NCBI GenBank assembly: GCA_905216155.1
Contig: CAJMSU010000003.1
Span: 1-64,000 of the forward strand
Direction: 5' to 3'
Source of the DNA: an uncultured bacterium
GTDB taxonomy: Bacteria; Bacillota_I; Bacilli_A; RF39; UBA660
Length of the DNA: 64,000 nucleotides
The notes beneath the pieces are model-generated. The model ran no database searches. It was not told the origin of the DNA and was given only the letters and a program-made list of their open reading frames with translations. A program made the translations under genes and the position numbers. Positions 8,027-15,508 of this stretch are shown here, one piece after another; position 1 is the stretch's first letter, and each line of letters starts with the position of its first letter.

Positions 8027-8093
8027 GTGAGATTGAGGTACTATTTTGCAGTAACTTTTATTAAAAGTTCTCCTCATATCTCGCCTTTTTTTT
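8027..8093 (+). ncRNA. Candidate structured small RNA of about 66 nt
   Basis: It begins at the predicted start of the promoter at 7994-8022 and ends in eight T residues (8086-8093). A 12 bp closing helix pairs 8027-8038 with 8072-8084, with one bulged T at 8077. Inside it are two hairpins: TACT/AGTA (8039-8042 with 8050-8053) and ACTTTT/AAAAGT (8054-8059 with 8063-8068). This makes a three-way junction whose closing helix also acts as the terminator. No open frame or ribosome site is present. I do not recognise the family; it is not SRP RNA, 6S RNA, tmRNA or RNase P RNA by size and motifs. It could also be a leader for murI, but the terminator and the separate murI promoter argue for an independent transcript. 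Confidence 0.6.
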
Positions 8094-8120
8094 GGAATAA
8101 AATAATTTTTTTGGTATAAT
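8092..8120 (+). promoter_or_regulatory. murI promoter
   Basis: TTGGAA (8092-8097), 17 bp, TATAAT (8115-8120) with TGG before it (extended -10). It starts directly at the end of the small RNA terminator, 23 nt before the murI start. Confidence 0.65.
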
Positions 8121-8142
8121 TAATATATAAGAAGGTGCTAAA

Positions 8143-8871
8143 ATGGATAATTATATAGGTATATTTGACTCTGGTATAGGAGGATTTACCATATTAGATG
8201 AATTAAAAAAAACATTACCAAATGAAAATTTTATATATTATAAAGACAGTATAAACAATCCATATGGAGAAAAAAGTGAAGAAGAAATTTATACTATATG
8301 TAAGACTATAGTAAATAAATTAATAGCTAAAAATGTAAAATTAATTGTTATTGCTTGTAATACAGCAACTACTATTTGTATGAAAAAATTAAAAAAAGAA
8401 TATAAAAATATTATTTTTGTAGGTACTGTTCCAGCTATCAAAGTAGCTTGTGATAATAATTATAAAAACATTTTAGTTATGGCAACTCCATCTACTTGTA
8501 AATCAAAGAGAATAAAGGAATTAGTAGATGATAATATTAAAAAAAATCAAAATATTTTTATACTTCCATGTAAAGATTTAGCTAATTCAATAGAAAATAA
8601 ATTAGAAGAAAAAACTAATATATTACTTCATGAAGAATTAGATCAATATAAAGATAAATTTATAGATGCCATAGTACTAGGCTGTACTCATTATCCTTTT
8701 GTAAAAGATAAAATAAAATCTATCCTACCGAATGCCACTATTATAGATAGTGCTCTAGGAGTAACTAAAGAAGTAAAAAGATGCCTAACAGTAAATAATT
8801 TATTAAATGATACTAAAAATATTCAAAAAATAGAAATAATAGATACTAAAAAGGATGCATATAATGGATAA
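8143..8871 (+). CDS. murI: Glutamate racemase
   Basis: A 242-residue enzyme making D-glutamate for peptidoglycan. Both catalytic cysteines are present: ACNTAT at about residues 71-76 and GCTHYP at about 180-185. The N-terminal FDSGIGG glycine-rich motif with its Asp is at residues 8-14. Length is slightly shorter than the usual 260-270. Ribosome site GAAGGTG precedes ATG 8143. The stop overlaps the start of the first acyltransferase gene, so murI and two PlsC-type genes form one operon. Confidence 0.95.
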   Translation: MDNYIGIFDSGIGGFTILDELKKTLPNENFIYYKDSINNPYGEKSEEEIYTICKTIVNKLIAKNVKLIVIACNTATTICMKKLKKEYKNIIFVGTVPAIKVACDNNYKNILVMATPSTCKSKRIKELVDDNIKKNQNIFILPCKDLANSIENKLEEKTNILLHEELDQYKDKFIDAIVLGCTHYPFVKDKIKSILPNATIIDSALGVTKEVKRCLTVNNLLNDTKNIQKIEIIDTKKDAYNG

Positions 8872-9448
8872 GTTATTTTATAAAATGGTAAAACCTATAA
8901 CAAGTTTTTTATTTAAAATTTTATTTAGACCAACAATAAAAGGAATTGATAATATTCCAAATGATGCATCATGTGTTTTAGCTGGCAATCATACCAAATG
9001 GTTAGATCCAATAATGTTAGTGGCAATATCTAAAAGACAAGTTCACTTTTTAGCTAAAAAAAGCCTATTTAAAGGACCAATTGGCCTTATAGTAAAAGGT
9101 ATGGGAGCAATACCTGTAGATAGGTCAATTCACGATAAAAACGCTTTAAATAATGCCATTAATGAATTAAATAATAATTGTGTAATAGGCATATTTCCAG
9201 AAGGAACTATAAACAAAGGAAATAATCCGACACTTCCCTTTAAAATAGGTGCAGTAAAAATGGCACATGATACTAATAGTTATTTAGTACCATTTATAAT
9301 AACTGGTAAATATAAATTATTTAGAAAAAAAATTATTGTAGAATTCTTACCAAAAAGAAAAATATCTTCTAATTTAACTTTAGAAAATGAAAAATTAGAA
9401 AAAACAGTAGCTAGTAAAATAGGAGAGTATAAAAATGGTAGTATATAA
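8864..9448 (+). CDS. PlsC-type 1-acyl-glycerol-3-phosphate acyltransferase (first copy)
   Basis: A 194-residue membrane-associated acyltransferase, probably transferring an acyl group to lysophosphatidate. The catalytic motif NHTKWLD (NHx4D) is near residue 43 and the substrate motif FPEGT near 108; IPVDR lies between. ATG 8864 is preferred to ATG 8855 because AAGG at 8851-8854 abuts 8855 but is well spaced from 8864. It overlaps murI by 8 nt and the second copy by 14 nt. Confidence 0.88.
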   Translation: MDKLFYKMVKPITSFLFKILFRPTIKGIDNIPNDASCVLAGNHTKWLDPIMLVAISKRQVHFLAKKSLFKGPIGLIVKGMGAIPVDRSIHDKNALNNAINELNNNCVIGIFPEGTINKGNNPTLPFKIGAVKMAHDTNSYLVPFIITGKYKLFRKKIIVEFLPKRKISSNLTLENEKLEKTVASKIGEYKNGSI

Positions 9449-9998
9449 AATATTAAAAATAATTCTAAGCCCAATATTTAAATGGTATTATAAACCAACA
9501 ATAATTGGTAAAGAAAACATTCCTAAAACAGGAAGAGTAATTATTGTTGGAAATCATAAACATCTATATGATCAATGCTTAACTATAATTTCTACTAAAA
9601 GACCAATTCACTATATGGCAAAAAAGGAATACTTTGATGGAAAAATGGCTTGGTTTTTTAAGATTACAGGCTGTATACCAGTTGATAGAAGTAAAAAAGA
9701 TAATAATGCCACAAGAAAAGCTATAGAAGTATTAGAAAAAGATGAAGCATTAGGACTTTTTCCAGAAGGAACTAGAAATAAAACTAATAAGCAACTACTA
9801 CCATTTAAATATGGTGCAGTCTCTATGGCAAAAAAAACAAATAGTAAAATAGTACCATTCGCTATTACTGGAGATTATAAATTTAGAAGTAAGAATTTAA
9901 CTATAAGATATGGTAAACCAATCACAGTAGATAATAATCTAGAAAAAGCAAATAAAATCCTAGAAGATACTGTAAGGAATCTATTAAATAAAAAATAA
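9435..9998 (+). CDS. PlsC-type 1-acyl-glycerol-3-phosphate acyltransferase (second copy)
   Basis: A 187-residue paralogue of the preceding protein with the same landmarks: an amphipathic N-terminus, NHKHLYD (NHx4D) near residue 40, IPVDRS, and FPEGTRN near 113. FPEGTRN is closer to the family consensus than the first copy's FPEGTIN. The start overlaps the previous gene by 14 nt, with ribosome site AGGAG about 10 nt upstream. One copy may act on a different lysophospholipid or head-group substrate; that is inference. Confidence 0.9.
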   Translation: MVVYKILKIILSPIFKWYYKPTIIGKENIPKTGRVIIVGNHKHLYDQCLTIISTKRPIHYMAKKEYFDGKMAWFFKITGCIPVDRSKKDNNATRKAIEVLEKDEALGLFPEGTRNKTNKQLLPFKYGAVSMAKKTNSKIVPFAITGDYKFRSKNLTIRYGKPITVDNNLEKANKILEDTVRNLLNKK

Positions 9999-10019
9999 TA
10001 TGGTAAATTGTGTAAAGTA

Positions 10020-10052
10020 AATAAAGTTATGTATATAGTAACTTTATTTTTA
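10020..10052 (+). terminator. Terminator of the murI-plsC-plsC operon
   Basis: AATAAAGTTA (10020-10029) pairs perfectly with TAACTTTATT (10039-10048), followed by a short T-rich run. Confidence 0.7.
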
Positions 10053-10077
10053 TGTTATCATTAAACTGGTGAAGTAT

Positions 10078-10929
10078 ATGAATTGTGATAGTAAGGTAAT
10101 TAAAAATATTATTAGTAATGACTTTGAAATTGAAGATAAGTATAAATTATATAGAAAAATGAGTGATGTTATACATCCAACAATTTCTAAAAAAAATATA
10201 TCTGATTATAAAATTGTTCTAGATGATAAAATATTTCCTATTAGAGTTTTTTATCCTAAGAAAGTAACTAAGATAGAAAAAGTTATTATATTTATACATG
10301 GTAATGGTTATGTTACTGGATATAAAAATAAATATTCAGATATATGTATGAAAATTTCTAAAAACATTAACAGTTTAATGATTTCTATTGACTATGAATT
10401 AGATTATAAGATGAATGAAAAATATTTTCTTAAAAAACTTTATGATACCATTAGCTTAATTATAAAACAAATAAAAGAACAAAATTTAAATAATATTATT
10501 TTAATGTCAGATTCAACAAGTGCAGATTTATGTATCAAATTAAATGAATTAAATAACCTAGATATAAAAAAACAAATACTAATTACACCAATAATAAATT
10601 TTAATTGTAATAATATCATAAATTTATCTGATAAAAATAATAATATTGATAATAATTTATTAATTCGTCTAAATCAATATAATAATTTCTATAACAGTGG
10701 AAAGCAAATAAAAAAGATTTCTAATAATATTAAAAATCAACCAAATACTTTAATTATTACCGGAAATGCTGATCCATTAAAAGAAAACGGGAAACATCTA
10801 GCAGAAAAATTAGGAAGTAATTGTGTATATAAAAACATTAATTTTGCCAATCACAATATATTACTTTCAACTGATAAAGAAATAAATGATGAATTTAATA
10901 ATAGTATTTTAAATTTTATTAATAATTAA
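10078..10929 (+). CDS. Alpha/beta hydrolase (HSL/acetylesterase-like)
   Basis: A 283-residue hydrolase-fold protein. The oxyanion segment is HGNGYVTGY near residue 76 (family HGGG). The nucleophile position is SDSTSAD near 147 rather than the usual GDSAGG, so the elbow is altered but Ser remains. Asp in GNADPL (near 231) and His in ANHNIL complete a possible triad. Substrate unknown. ATG 10078 is chosen because GGTGAAG precedes it; the in-frame GTG 10069 lies inside that ribosome site. Confidence 0.7.
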   Translation: MNCDSKVIKNIISNDFEIEDKYKLYRKMSDVIHPTISKKNISDYKIVLDDKIFPIRVFYPKKVTKIEKVIIFIHGNGYVTGYKNKYSDICMKISKNINSLMISIDYELDYKMNEKYFLKKLYDTISLIIKQIKEQNLNNIILMSDSTSADLCIKLNELNNLDIKKQILITPIINFNCNNIINLSDKNNNIDNNLLIRLNQYNNFYNSGKQIKKISNNIKNQPNTLIITGNADPLKENGKHLAEKLGSNCVYKNINFANHNILLSTDKEINDEFNNSILNFINN

Positions 10930-10957
10930 TTGTGATATAATGAAAAAGGTGATGTAT

Positions 10958-11488
10958 ATGGAGAGGAAATTAACTAAAAAAGAACTGGTAAAAACGTTAC
11001 TTAAAAATAACGAATTAGAATCAAAAGATGAAGAAGAATTACTAGATTTATTAATTGATCAACCAATTTCTATTGATGTAGATAAATTAGAAGAATCTAA
11101 AATGTCAAAAGGTGATAAAATTGCTGATAAACTTAGCGAGATAGCAGGTAGTTGGACATTTATTATTATATTTGTTTTATTTTTAATTGGCTGGATTATT
11201 CTAAATTCTATTATTTTGGCAGAAGGGCAACAAATTGATGCCTACCCATTTATATTATTAAATTTAGTTTTATCATGTATTGCTGCTATTCAAGCACCAA
11301 TAATTATGATGAGTCAAAATAGACAAGCAGAAAAAGATAGTTTAAGAAACCAAAACGATTATAGAACAGATTTAAAAAGTGAATTAATATTAGAGTCATT
11401 ACACGATGACATGGAAAAAATCTTAAAAAATCAAACAAAAATATTAAAATATATAAAAGAAAGGGAAGAAAGTAATGAAAAAAAATAA
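10958..11488 (+). CDS. DUF1003 membrane protein
   Basis: A 176-residue inner-membrane protein of the DUF1003 family, function unknown. It has an acidic N-terminal region, the motif ADKLSEIAGSWTFII, two transmembrane helices (FIIIFVLFLIGWIIL and the LLNLVLSCIAAIQAP region), the SQNRQAEKD motif, and a helical C-terminal tail. An extended -10 box (TGA-TATAAT, 10936-10941) lies just upstream. That and the AAGGTG site make ATG 10958 the likely start. It overlaps the next lipoprotein gene by 14 nt. Confidence 0.85.
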   Translation: MERKLTKKELVKTLLKNNELESKDEEELLDLLIDQPISIDVDKLEESKMSKGDKIADKLSEIAGSWTFIIIFVLFLIGWIILNSIILAEGQQIDAYPFILLNLVLSCIAAIQAPIIMMSQNRQAEKDSLRNQNDYRTDLKSELILESLHDDMEKILKNQTKILKYIKEREESNEKK

Positions 11489-11999
11489 AATAATTCTTTT
11501 AACTATACTAGCATTATTATTAATAACAGGTTGTAATAATAAAACAGAAAATACTACTAGTACTACTGCAAGTGGCAATAGTGATACTACAGTAGAAAAT
11601 AGTGAAGATACCAAAGTTGTAAATTGTACAAGAGAAGCAACTGCTAAAGACAATATAGAAGCATCATTTAACTATCAAATATATTATAAAGGAGACTATA
11701 TTACTTTACTCCATGCAACAGAAAAAGTCACATCTGTTGATAGTAATAATTTAGATACTTATGAAAACGCTTATAAAAACATAAAGAAGAGATATAATGG
11801 TCTAAAGTATTATGATACAAAAATTACAAGAGATGATACATCAGTAACAAACGATACAACTATAAACTATGAAAAAGTTGATACGAATAAACTATTAGAA
11901 ATAGAAGGTAGTGAAGATAACGTAATAGAAAATGGTAAAGTAAAACTAGAAACATGGATGAAGTTTGCTAAAAAATTAGGTGTAACTTGTGATAACTAA
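11475..11999 (+). CDS. Small lipoprotein, paralogue B of a three-member family
   Basis: A 174-residue lipoprotein with lipobox LITGC (Cys about 20), then a Thr/Ser/Asn linker of about 35 residues. The domain follows as in the gene at 4847: NCT motif, YYKGDYITLLHATEKV strands, NLDTYENAYKNIKKRYNGLKYY helix, INYEKVDTNKL, and a C-terminal GVTC. Two Cys bracket the domain and may form a disulfide outside the cell. It resembles DUF1307/YehR-type lipoproteins. It is coupled to the DUF1003 gene (14 nt overlap) and followed by tRNA-Arg(CCG). Confidence 0.72.
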   Translation: MKKNKIILLTILALLLITGCNNKTENTTSTTASGNSDTTVENSEDTKVVNCTREATAKDNIEASFNYQIYYKGDYITLLHATEKVTSVDSNNLDTYENAYKNIKKRYNGLKYYDTKITRDDTSVTNDTTINYEKVDTNKLLEIEGSEDNVIENGKVKLETWMKFAKKLGVTCDN

Positions 12000-12018
12000 T
12001 AAATATCACAAGTTTTAT

Positions 12019-12093
12019 GTTTAGATAGTTTAAGGGATAAAATTTTCTCCTCCGACGGGAAAGATAAGGGTTCGATTCCCTTTCTAAACACCA
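12019..12093 (+). tRNA. tRNA-Arg(CCG)
   Basis: A 75 nt cloverleaf with encoded CCA. Acceptor GTTTAGA/TCTAAAC is perfect, anticodon stem TTCTC/GGGAA has one T-G pair around loop CTCCGAC (anticodon CCG), T arm AAGGG-TTCGATT-CCCTT. The D stem GTTT/AAAT is weak. It reads CGG, which must be very rare here. Confidence 0.83.
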
Positions 12094-12121
12094 AATATAT
12101 AGATATTTAAGTAGGTGAAAC

Positions 12122-12395
12122 ATGAATATTTTAGAGATACAAGATAGAACACCGACATTAATAAATCAATTATTAAATGTTATTTGTTAAGTATAATGAA
12201 ATAGGAAAGAGTATAGGAAAACAACTATTAAATTATGGTATAAAAAATTATGATATCAAAGAATTAACAGTAAATGAAGGAAGTCCAAATGCAGTAAATT
12301 TTTATAAACACTTAGGATTTAAAACATATAAAAGAGAAAATAAAGATGAACAAGGAAATCAATATCCAATTCTTTATATGAAATTAGAAAAATAA
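12122..12395 (+). pseudogene. Broken GNAT acetyltransferase (internal deletion and frameshift)
   Basis: ATG 12122 follows a good ribosome site (GTAGGTGAAAC) and encodes 22 residues, MNILEIQDRTPTLINQLLNV then stop at 12188-12190. Another frame, 12177-12395, encodes the C-terminal half of a GNAT acetyltransferase: LFVKYNEIGKSIGKQLLNYG (acetyl-CoA motif A), NEGSPNAVNFYKHLGFK and a final LYMKLE. About 50-60 residues of the usual middle are missing and the frame changes at the junction. This reads as a gene decayed by deletion, sitting between two tRNA genes. The motif-A segment shows GKSIGK where GxGIGK is usual. Confidence 0.8.
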
Positions 12396-12469
12396 AAAAT
12401 ATATAATAAATATAGTAAAATAATAATTTTTGTAGCAAGAAAACTTTATTTATGATATATATTATATAT

Positions 12470-12543
12470 GCCGATTTAGTTTAGTGGTAAAACAGGCCTT
12501 TGGTAAGGGTCAGAGGACATTTCAATTATGTCATTCGGCACCA
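12470..12543 (+). tRNA. tRNA-Thr(GGU), atypical
   Basis: A 74 nt cloverleaf with encoded CCA. Acceptor GCCGATT/ATTCGGC has a T-T mismatch at pair 6. D stem GTTT/AAAC; anticodon stem GGCCT/GGGTC contains two G-T pairs around loop TTGGTAA (anticodon GGT); T arm GACAT-TTCAATT-ATGTC. The conserved T-loop and D-loop GG are present. It is probably functional, but the stems are weak. Confidence 0.75.
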
Positions 12544-12582
12544 TTGATGAATCTATTCGAATAGTTCGAACTTTGATATATA

Positions 12583-12609
12583 AAAATCAATCGAAACGAT
12601 TGATTTTTT
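12583..12609 (+). terminator. Terminator after tRNA-Thr
   Basis: AAAATCAATCG (12583-12593), AAA loop, CGATTGATTTT (12597-12607): an 11 bp perfect stem running into T residues. Confidence 0.85.
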
Positions 12610-12719
12610 CATTTAGAAAAAAATGTATAATAGGTTTAACTTTAAAAAGAAAAAATTTACTTCTTCAAATACATTTAGATATTTGATATACTATATTTAT
12701 ATAGGAAGGACTGATAAAA

Positions 12720-13448
12720 ATGGCAAAATTTATGCTTATAGCTGGAGGAAATGTTGGTAGAGGAAGAACAGATTACGAAACTAAAAACATAGATAAAGAA
12801 ATAGTAAAAATGACTGAAAAAGAAGAACCTAATTTCTTATTTGTAGGACTTGCTAGTAATTTTTCTGATTCTTATTATGATACTATGAAAAAAATATATA
12901 GTAATTTAGGTTGTAAATGTAGCTATCTAAAAAAGAAAAATATTATAAATAATAGAGATATAGTAATAAATAAAATGTCATCTGCTGATATTATATATTT
13001 TTGTGGAGGAAATTCTATAAAACTTGTAAATGATTTAAAGGAATACGATTTAGTTGATCTATTAGATGAGCAAATAAAAAACAACACCGTAATAGCAGGT
13101 ATGTCAGCTGGTGCTATTATGTTATCTAAATATGGATATTCTGATTCTTTAAAATTAACAGGCGAAAGTGACAAATATGATTTCGTTGAAGGACTTAACT
13201 TCTTACCAATAGTTTTTTGTCCACATTATATACCAGAAGAAGAAAAAGCTCTTGAACTATCAAATGATTTAAAAAACTATAATTATAAAGTTGTAGCAGC
13301 AGAAGATAAATGTGCTATTAAAATAGTTGATGATACGTATGAAATTATAAGAGAACAAGATAATATTAATAGTTATATTTGTACATATGAAAAAGAATTT
13401 GTTTGTAAAAAATTAGAAGATAAAGGAAATATAAAAGGGTTGATGTAG
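12720..13448 (+). CDS. Peptidase S51 / dipeptidase E family protein
   Basis: A 242-residue protein of the peptidase E/cyanophycinase class, related to type 1 glutamine amidotransferases. The nucleophile elbow is GMSAGA with Ser129. FCGGNS near residues 94-99 is the family glycine motif, and FCPHY and AAEDKCAI follow as in peptidase E. Family members are cytosolic dipeptidases or poorly characterised hydrolases, and the substrate here is unknown. Ribosome site AGGAAGG precedes ATG 12720. The stop TAG overlaps the GTG start of the next gene, forming an operon with a ComEC-like hydrolase and DUF3006. Confidence 0.85.
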   Translation: MAKFMLIAGGNVGRGRTDYETKNIDKEIVKMTEKEEPNFLFVGLASNFSDSYYDTMKKIYSNLGCKCSYLKKKNIINNRDIVINKMSSADIIYFCGGNSIKLVNDLKEYDLVDLLDEQIKNNTVIAGMSAGAIMLSKYGYSDSLKLTGESDKYDFVEGLNFLPIVFCPHYIPEEEKALELSNDLKNYNYKVVAAEDKCAIKIVDDTYEIIREQDNINSYICTYEKEFVCKKLEDKGNIKGLM

Positions 13449-14356
13449 TGATGAATAAAAAAAGTCAAAAATTTGTTTTAAGTTTAGTTATTTTCTTAGT
13501 AGCAATCATTGGTACTTTTTATCAAAAAAAAGATGAAGTAAAAAATATCAATAAAAGAGAAGAAGTAGTTAATACCATTAATTATGATCATGATTTATCA
13601 GTATACTTTATAGATGTTGGGCAAGCAGACTGTATATTAGTAAAAGATAATGATGAATACGCTCTAATTGATGCTGGCAATAATGAAGATGGTATGAAAT
13701 TAGTGAATTATTTTAAAAGTTTAAACATAACCGATTTTAAATACGTATTTGGAACTCATGCCCATGAAGACCATATAGGTGGTATGGACAATATTATAGA
13801 TAATTTCAATATAGAAAATTTCTATATGCCAAATGCTATTACAACTACTAAGACTTTTGAAGATGTTTTAGATGGCTTAGATAGAAAAAAAATTAAATTT
13901 CAAACCCCAAACGTAAATGATGACTTTAAATTAAATAATGCTACATTTAAAGTCTTACACATAGGAGACAATAAAAAGGATTTAAATGATACATCAGTTG
14001 TATTAAGATTAGAATATGGTAATACATCATATCTTTTAATGGGAGATGCTACAAGTAACGTAGAAAAAGACTTACTAAATAATAATATTAATTTAAAAAG
14101 CGATGTTTTAAAAGTTGGACATCATGGTTCTAATTACTCATCAACTATAGATTTTTTAAATAGAGTAAAACCAGAGTATGCCATAATTGAAGTTGGTAAA
14201 AACAATTCATATAATCATCCAAGACAAGAAACACTAGATAAATTAAAAGACATTAATGCTGAAGTATACAGAACAGATTTAGATGGTACTATTGTAGCAA
14301 CATCAGATGGTAATTCTATTAAAATAGAAACTATTAAAACAGATACTAATGGATAG
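13448..14356 (+). CDS. Secreted or anchored ComEC-like metallo-beta-lactamase hydrolase
   Basis: A 302-residue protein: an N-terminal membrane anchor (FVLSLVIFLVAIIGTFY), then a metallo-beta-lactamase domain like the C-terminal domain of ComEC. Motifs visible are FIDVGQADC, THAHEDHIGG (intact HxHxDH), LLMGDA and VGHHGS, so the dinuclear metal site is complete. The stand-alone form lacks the ComEC channel. Probably an extracytoplasmic phosphodiesterase or nuclease; substrate unknown. GTG 13448 is 8 nt after AAAGGG; ATG 13451 is the alternative. The DUF3006 gene follows 8 nt downstream, a common pairing. Confidence 0.88.
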   Translation: MMNKKSQKFVLSLVIFLVAIIGTFYQKKDEVKNINKREEVVNTINYDHDLSVYFIDVGQADCILVKDNDEYALIDAGNNEDGMKLVNYFKSLNITDFKYVFGTHAHEDHIGGMDNIIDNFNIENFYMPNAITTTKTFEDVLDGLDRKKIKFQTPNVNDDFKLNNATFKVLHIGDNKKDLNDTSVVLRLEYGNTSYLLMGDATSNVEKDLLNNNINLKSDVLKVGHHGSNYSSTIDFLNRVKPEYAIIEVGKNNSYNHPRQETLDKLKDINAEVYRTDLDGTIVATSDGNSIKIETIKTDTNG

Positions 14357-14364
14357 GTGATAAA

Positions 14365-14586
14365 ATGAAATATGCAATCGATCAAATAATAGATAATATT
14401 GCTATACTAGAAAATATAGAAACAAAAGAAAAATTGGAAGTTGATACTAAATTACTACCAAAAAATGTTAAAGAAAAAAATGTTTTAGTAGAAAAAAACG
14501 GCAAATATTTTAAAGATAAAAAAGAAGAAGAAGCAAGGCTTAAAAGAATAGAAGAAAAATTAAAAAGATTACAAAACTTAGATTAA
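14365..14586 (+). CDS. DUF3006 small protein
   Basis: A 73-residue protein with the DUF3006 layout: a small beta domain (KYAIDQIIDNIAILENIE ... LEVDTKLLPKNVKEKNVL) followed by a charged helix (KEEEARLKRIEEKLKRLQ). DUF3006 genes often sit directly after ComEC-like metallo-beta-lactamase genes, as here, but their role is unknown. Ribosome site GGTGAT precedes ATG 14365. Confidence 0.8.
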   Translation: MKYAIDQIIDNIAILENIETKEKLEVDTKLLPKNVKEKNVLVEKNGKYFKDKKEEEARLKRIEEKLKRLQNLD

Positions 14587-14625
14587 TTTATGATATAATT
14601 AATTAGAATAATTAAGGAGAAGGCT

Positions 14626-15117
14626 ATGACACAAGATAAAAAAAGTATAAAAATAATAATAGGAATGTTTATATTACTAGTTATAATTATAGTACCACCA
14701 GTATTAAGAACACTAATTCCTAAAACAAATACAATTGTTACTAAACAAAAAGAAGATATAATAACAACTCTTACATGTACTAAAGGATTTAAGACAGAAA
14801 ATATTATAGAAATAGCAACTATCACATACAAAAACAATGAACTTCTATCAAACAAAATAACTTATAATAAGGTTAATACAATAGATCAAGAAAACAATAT
14901 AAATAGCATTTTACCATCACAAGAAATAGAATTTTTCAAAGGAGTTAATGGTATTAAAATAGAAGAAAATGATGAAAGTACCACTGTTATACTTGATAAT
15001 AACCTACTTGCAAACAATCAATCTAACAGTACTTTAAACAATTACTTACTAAACATAAATGAAGAAAAAACATATTATGAAAATCAAGGATATACATGCA
15101 AAAAAGAGGCTAACTAG
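14626..15117 (+). CDS. Membrane-anchored paralogue C of the small lipoprotein family
   Basis: A 163-residue protein with an N-terminal transmembrane helix (IIIGMFILLVIIIVPPVL) and no lipobox. The outer domain keeps the family pattern: LTCTKG, ATITYKNNELLSNK strands, a middle helix, an EENDESTTVILDNN strand, and a final GYTCKK. It is thus related to the lipoproteins at 4847 and 11475 but has exchanged the lipid anchor for a helix. An extended -10 box (TGA-TATAAT, 14594-14599) precedes it, and AAGGAGAAGG is the ribosome site. It overlaps the convergent gerC-like gene by 8 nt at the 3' end. Confidence 0.7.
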   Translation: MTQDKKSIKIIIGMFILLVIIIVPPVLRTLIPKTNTIVTKQKEDIITTLTCTKGFKTENIIEIATITYKNNELLSNKITYNKVNTIDQENNINSILPSQEIEFFKGVNGIKIEENDESTTVILDNNLLANNQSNSTLNNYLLNINEEKTYYENQGYTCKKEAN

Positions 15118-15508
15118 TCTCTTTTAATTTTTTATAAATATTACTCTTAGTATGATATATTTTTTTACATTTTATTCTTAAATCTTTTTTTATTTTGTCA
15201 CTAGTATCAAGATTAGTTATTATAAATCTTGTTTTATCTAAATATATTTTTTTACGTGTTTTTTTAACTATCTTTTTATATGCATTTTCTAATGTATTGG
15301 CATCATCATAATAATATTGATATTTATAATTAATTCCTTGATCATCTTTTATTGGAATTATCTCTCTTAGATATACTGTATAATGATCATCTTTATAACT
15401 AACACCAATCCCTTCAACAATAGCCAAATTATTTAATTCTACATAATCAGGAATATTAAAGAAAAGAGAAATAACAATTAATGTCATAAATAAAATAGAA
15501 CGTCTCAT
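15110..15508 (-). CDS. Truncated Ger(x)C-like spore germination protein
   Basis: A 132-residue protein matching only the N-terminal part of GerC-type germination proteins (usually about 370 residues). The segment YVELNNLAIVEGIGVSY corresponds to the family start after the lipid-anchored Cys. A hydrophobic N-terminus is present (LFMTLIVISLFF), but the lipobox Cys is absent. The gene runs into the convergent gene at 15117, so no C-terminal part remains in any frame. It starts within 1 nt of the gerA-type stop. It may be a short lineage-specific form or a degraded one. Confidence 0.65.
   Translation of the reverse strand: MRRSILFMTLIVISLFFNIPDYVELNNLAIVEGIGVSYKDDHYTVYLREIIPIKDDQGINYKYQYYYDDANTLENAYKKIVKKTRKKIYLDKTRFIITNLDTSDKIKKDLRIKCKKIYHTKSNIYKKLKETS

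Noticed and set aside
8027..8093. The small RNA as a purine or preQ1-type riboswitch for murI
   Set aside because: Core motifs of those aptamers are absent, and a terminator plus a separate murI promoter follow.
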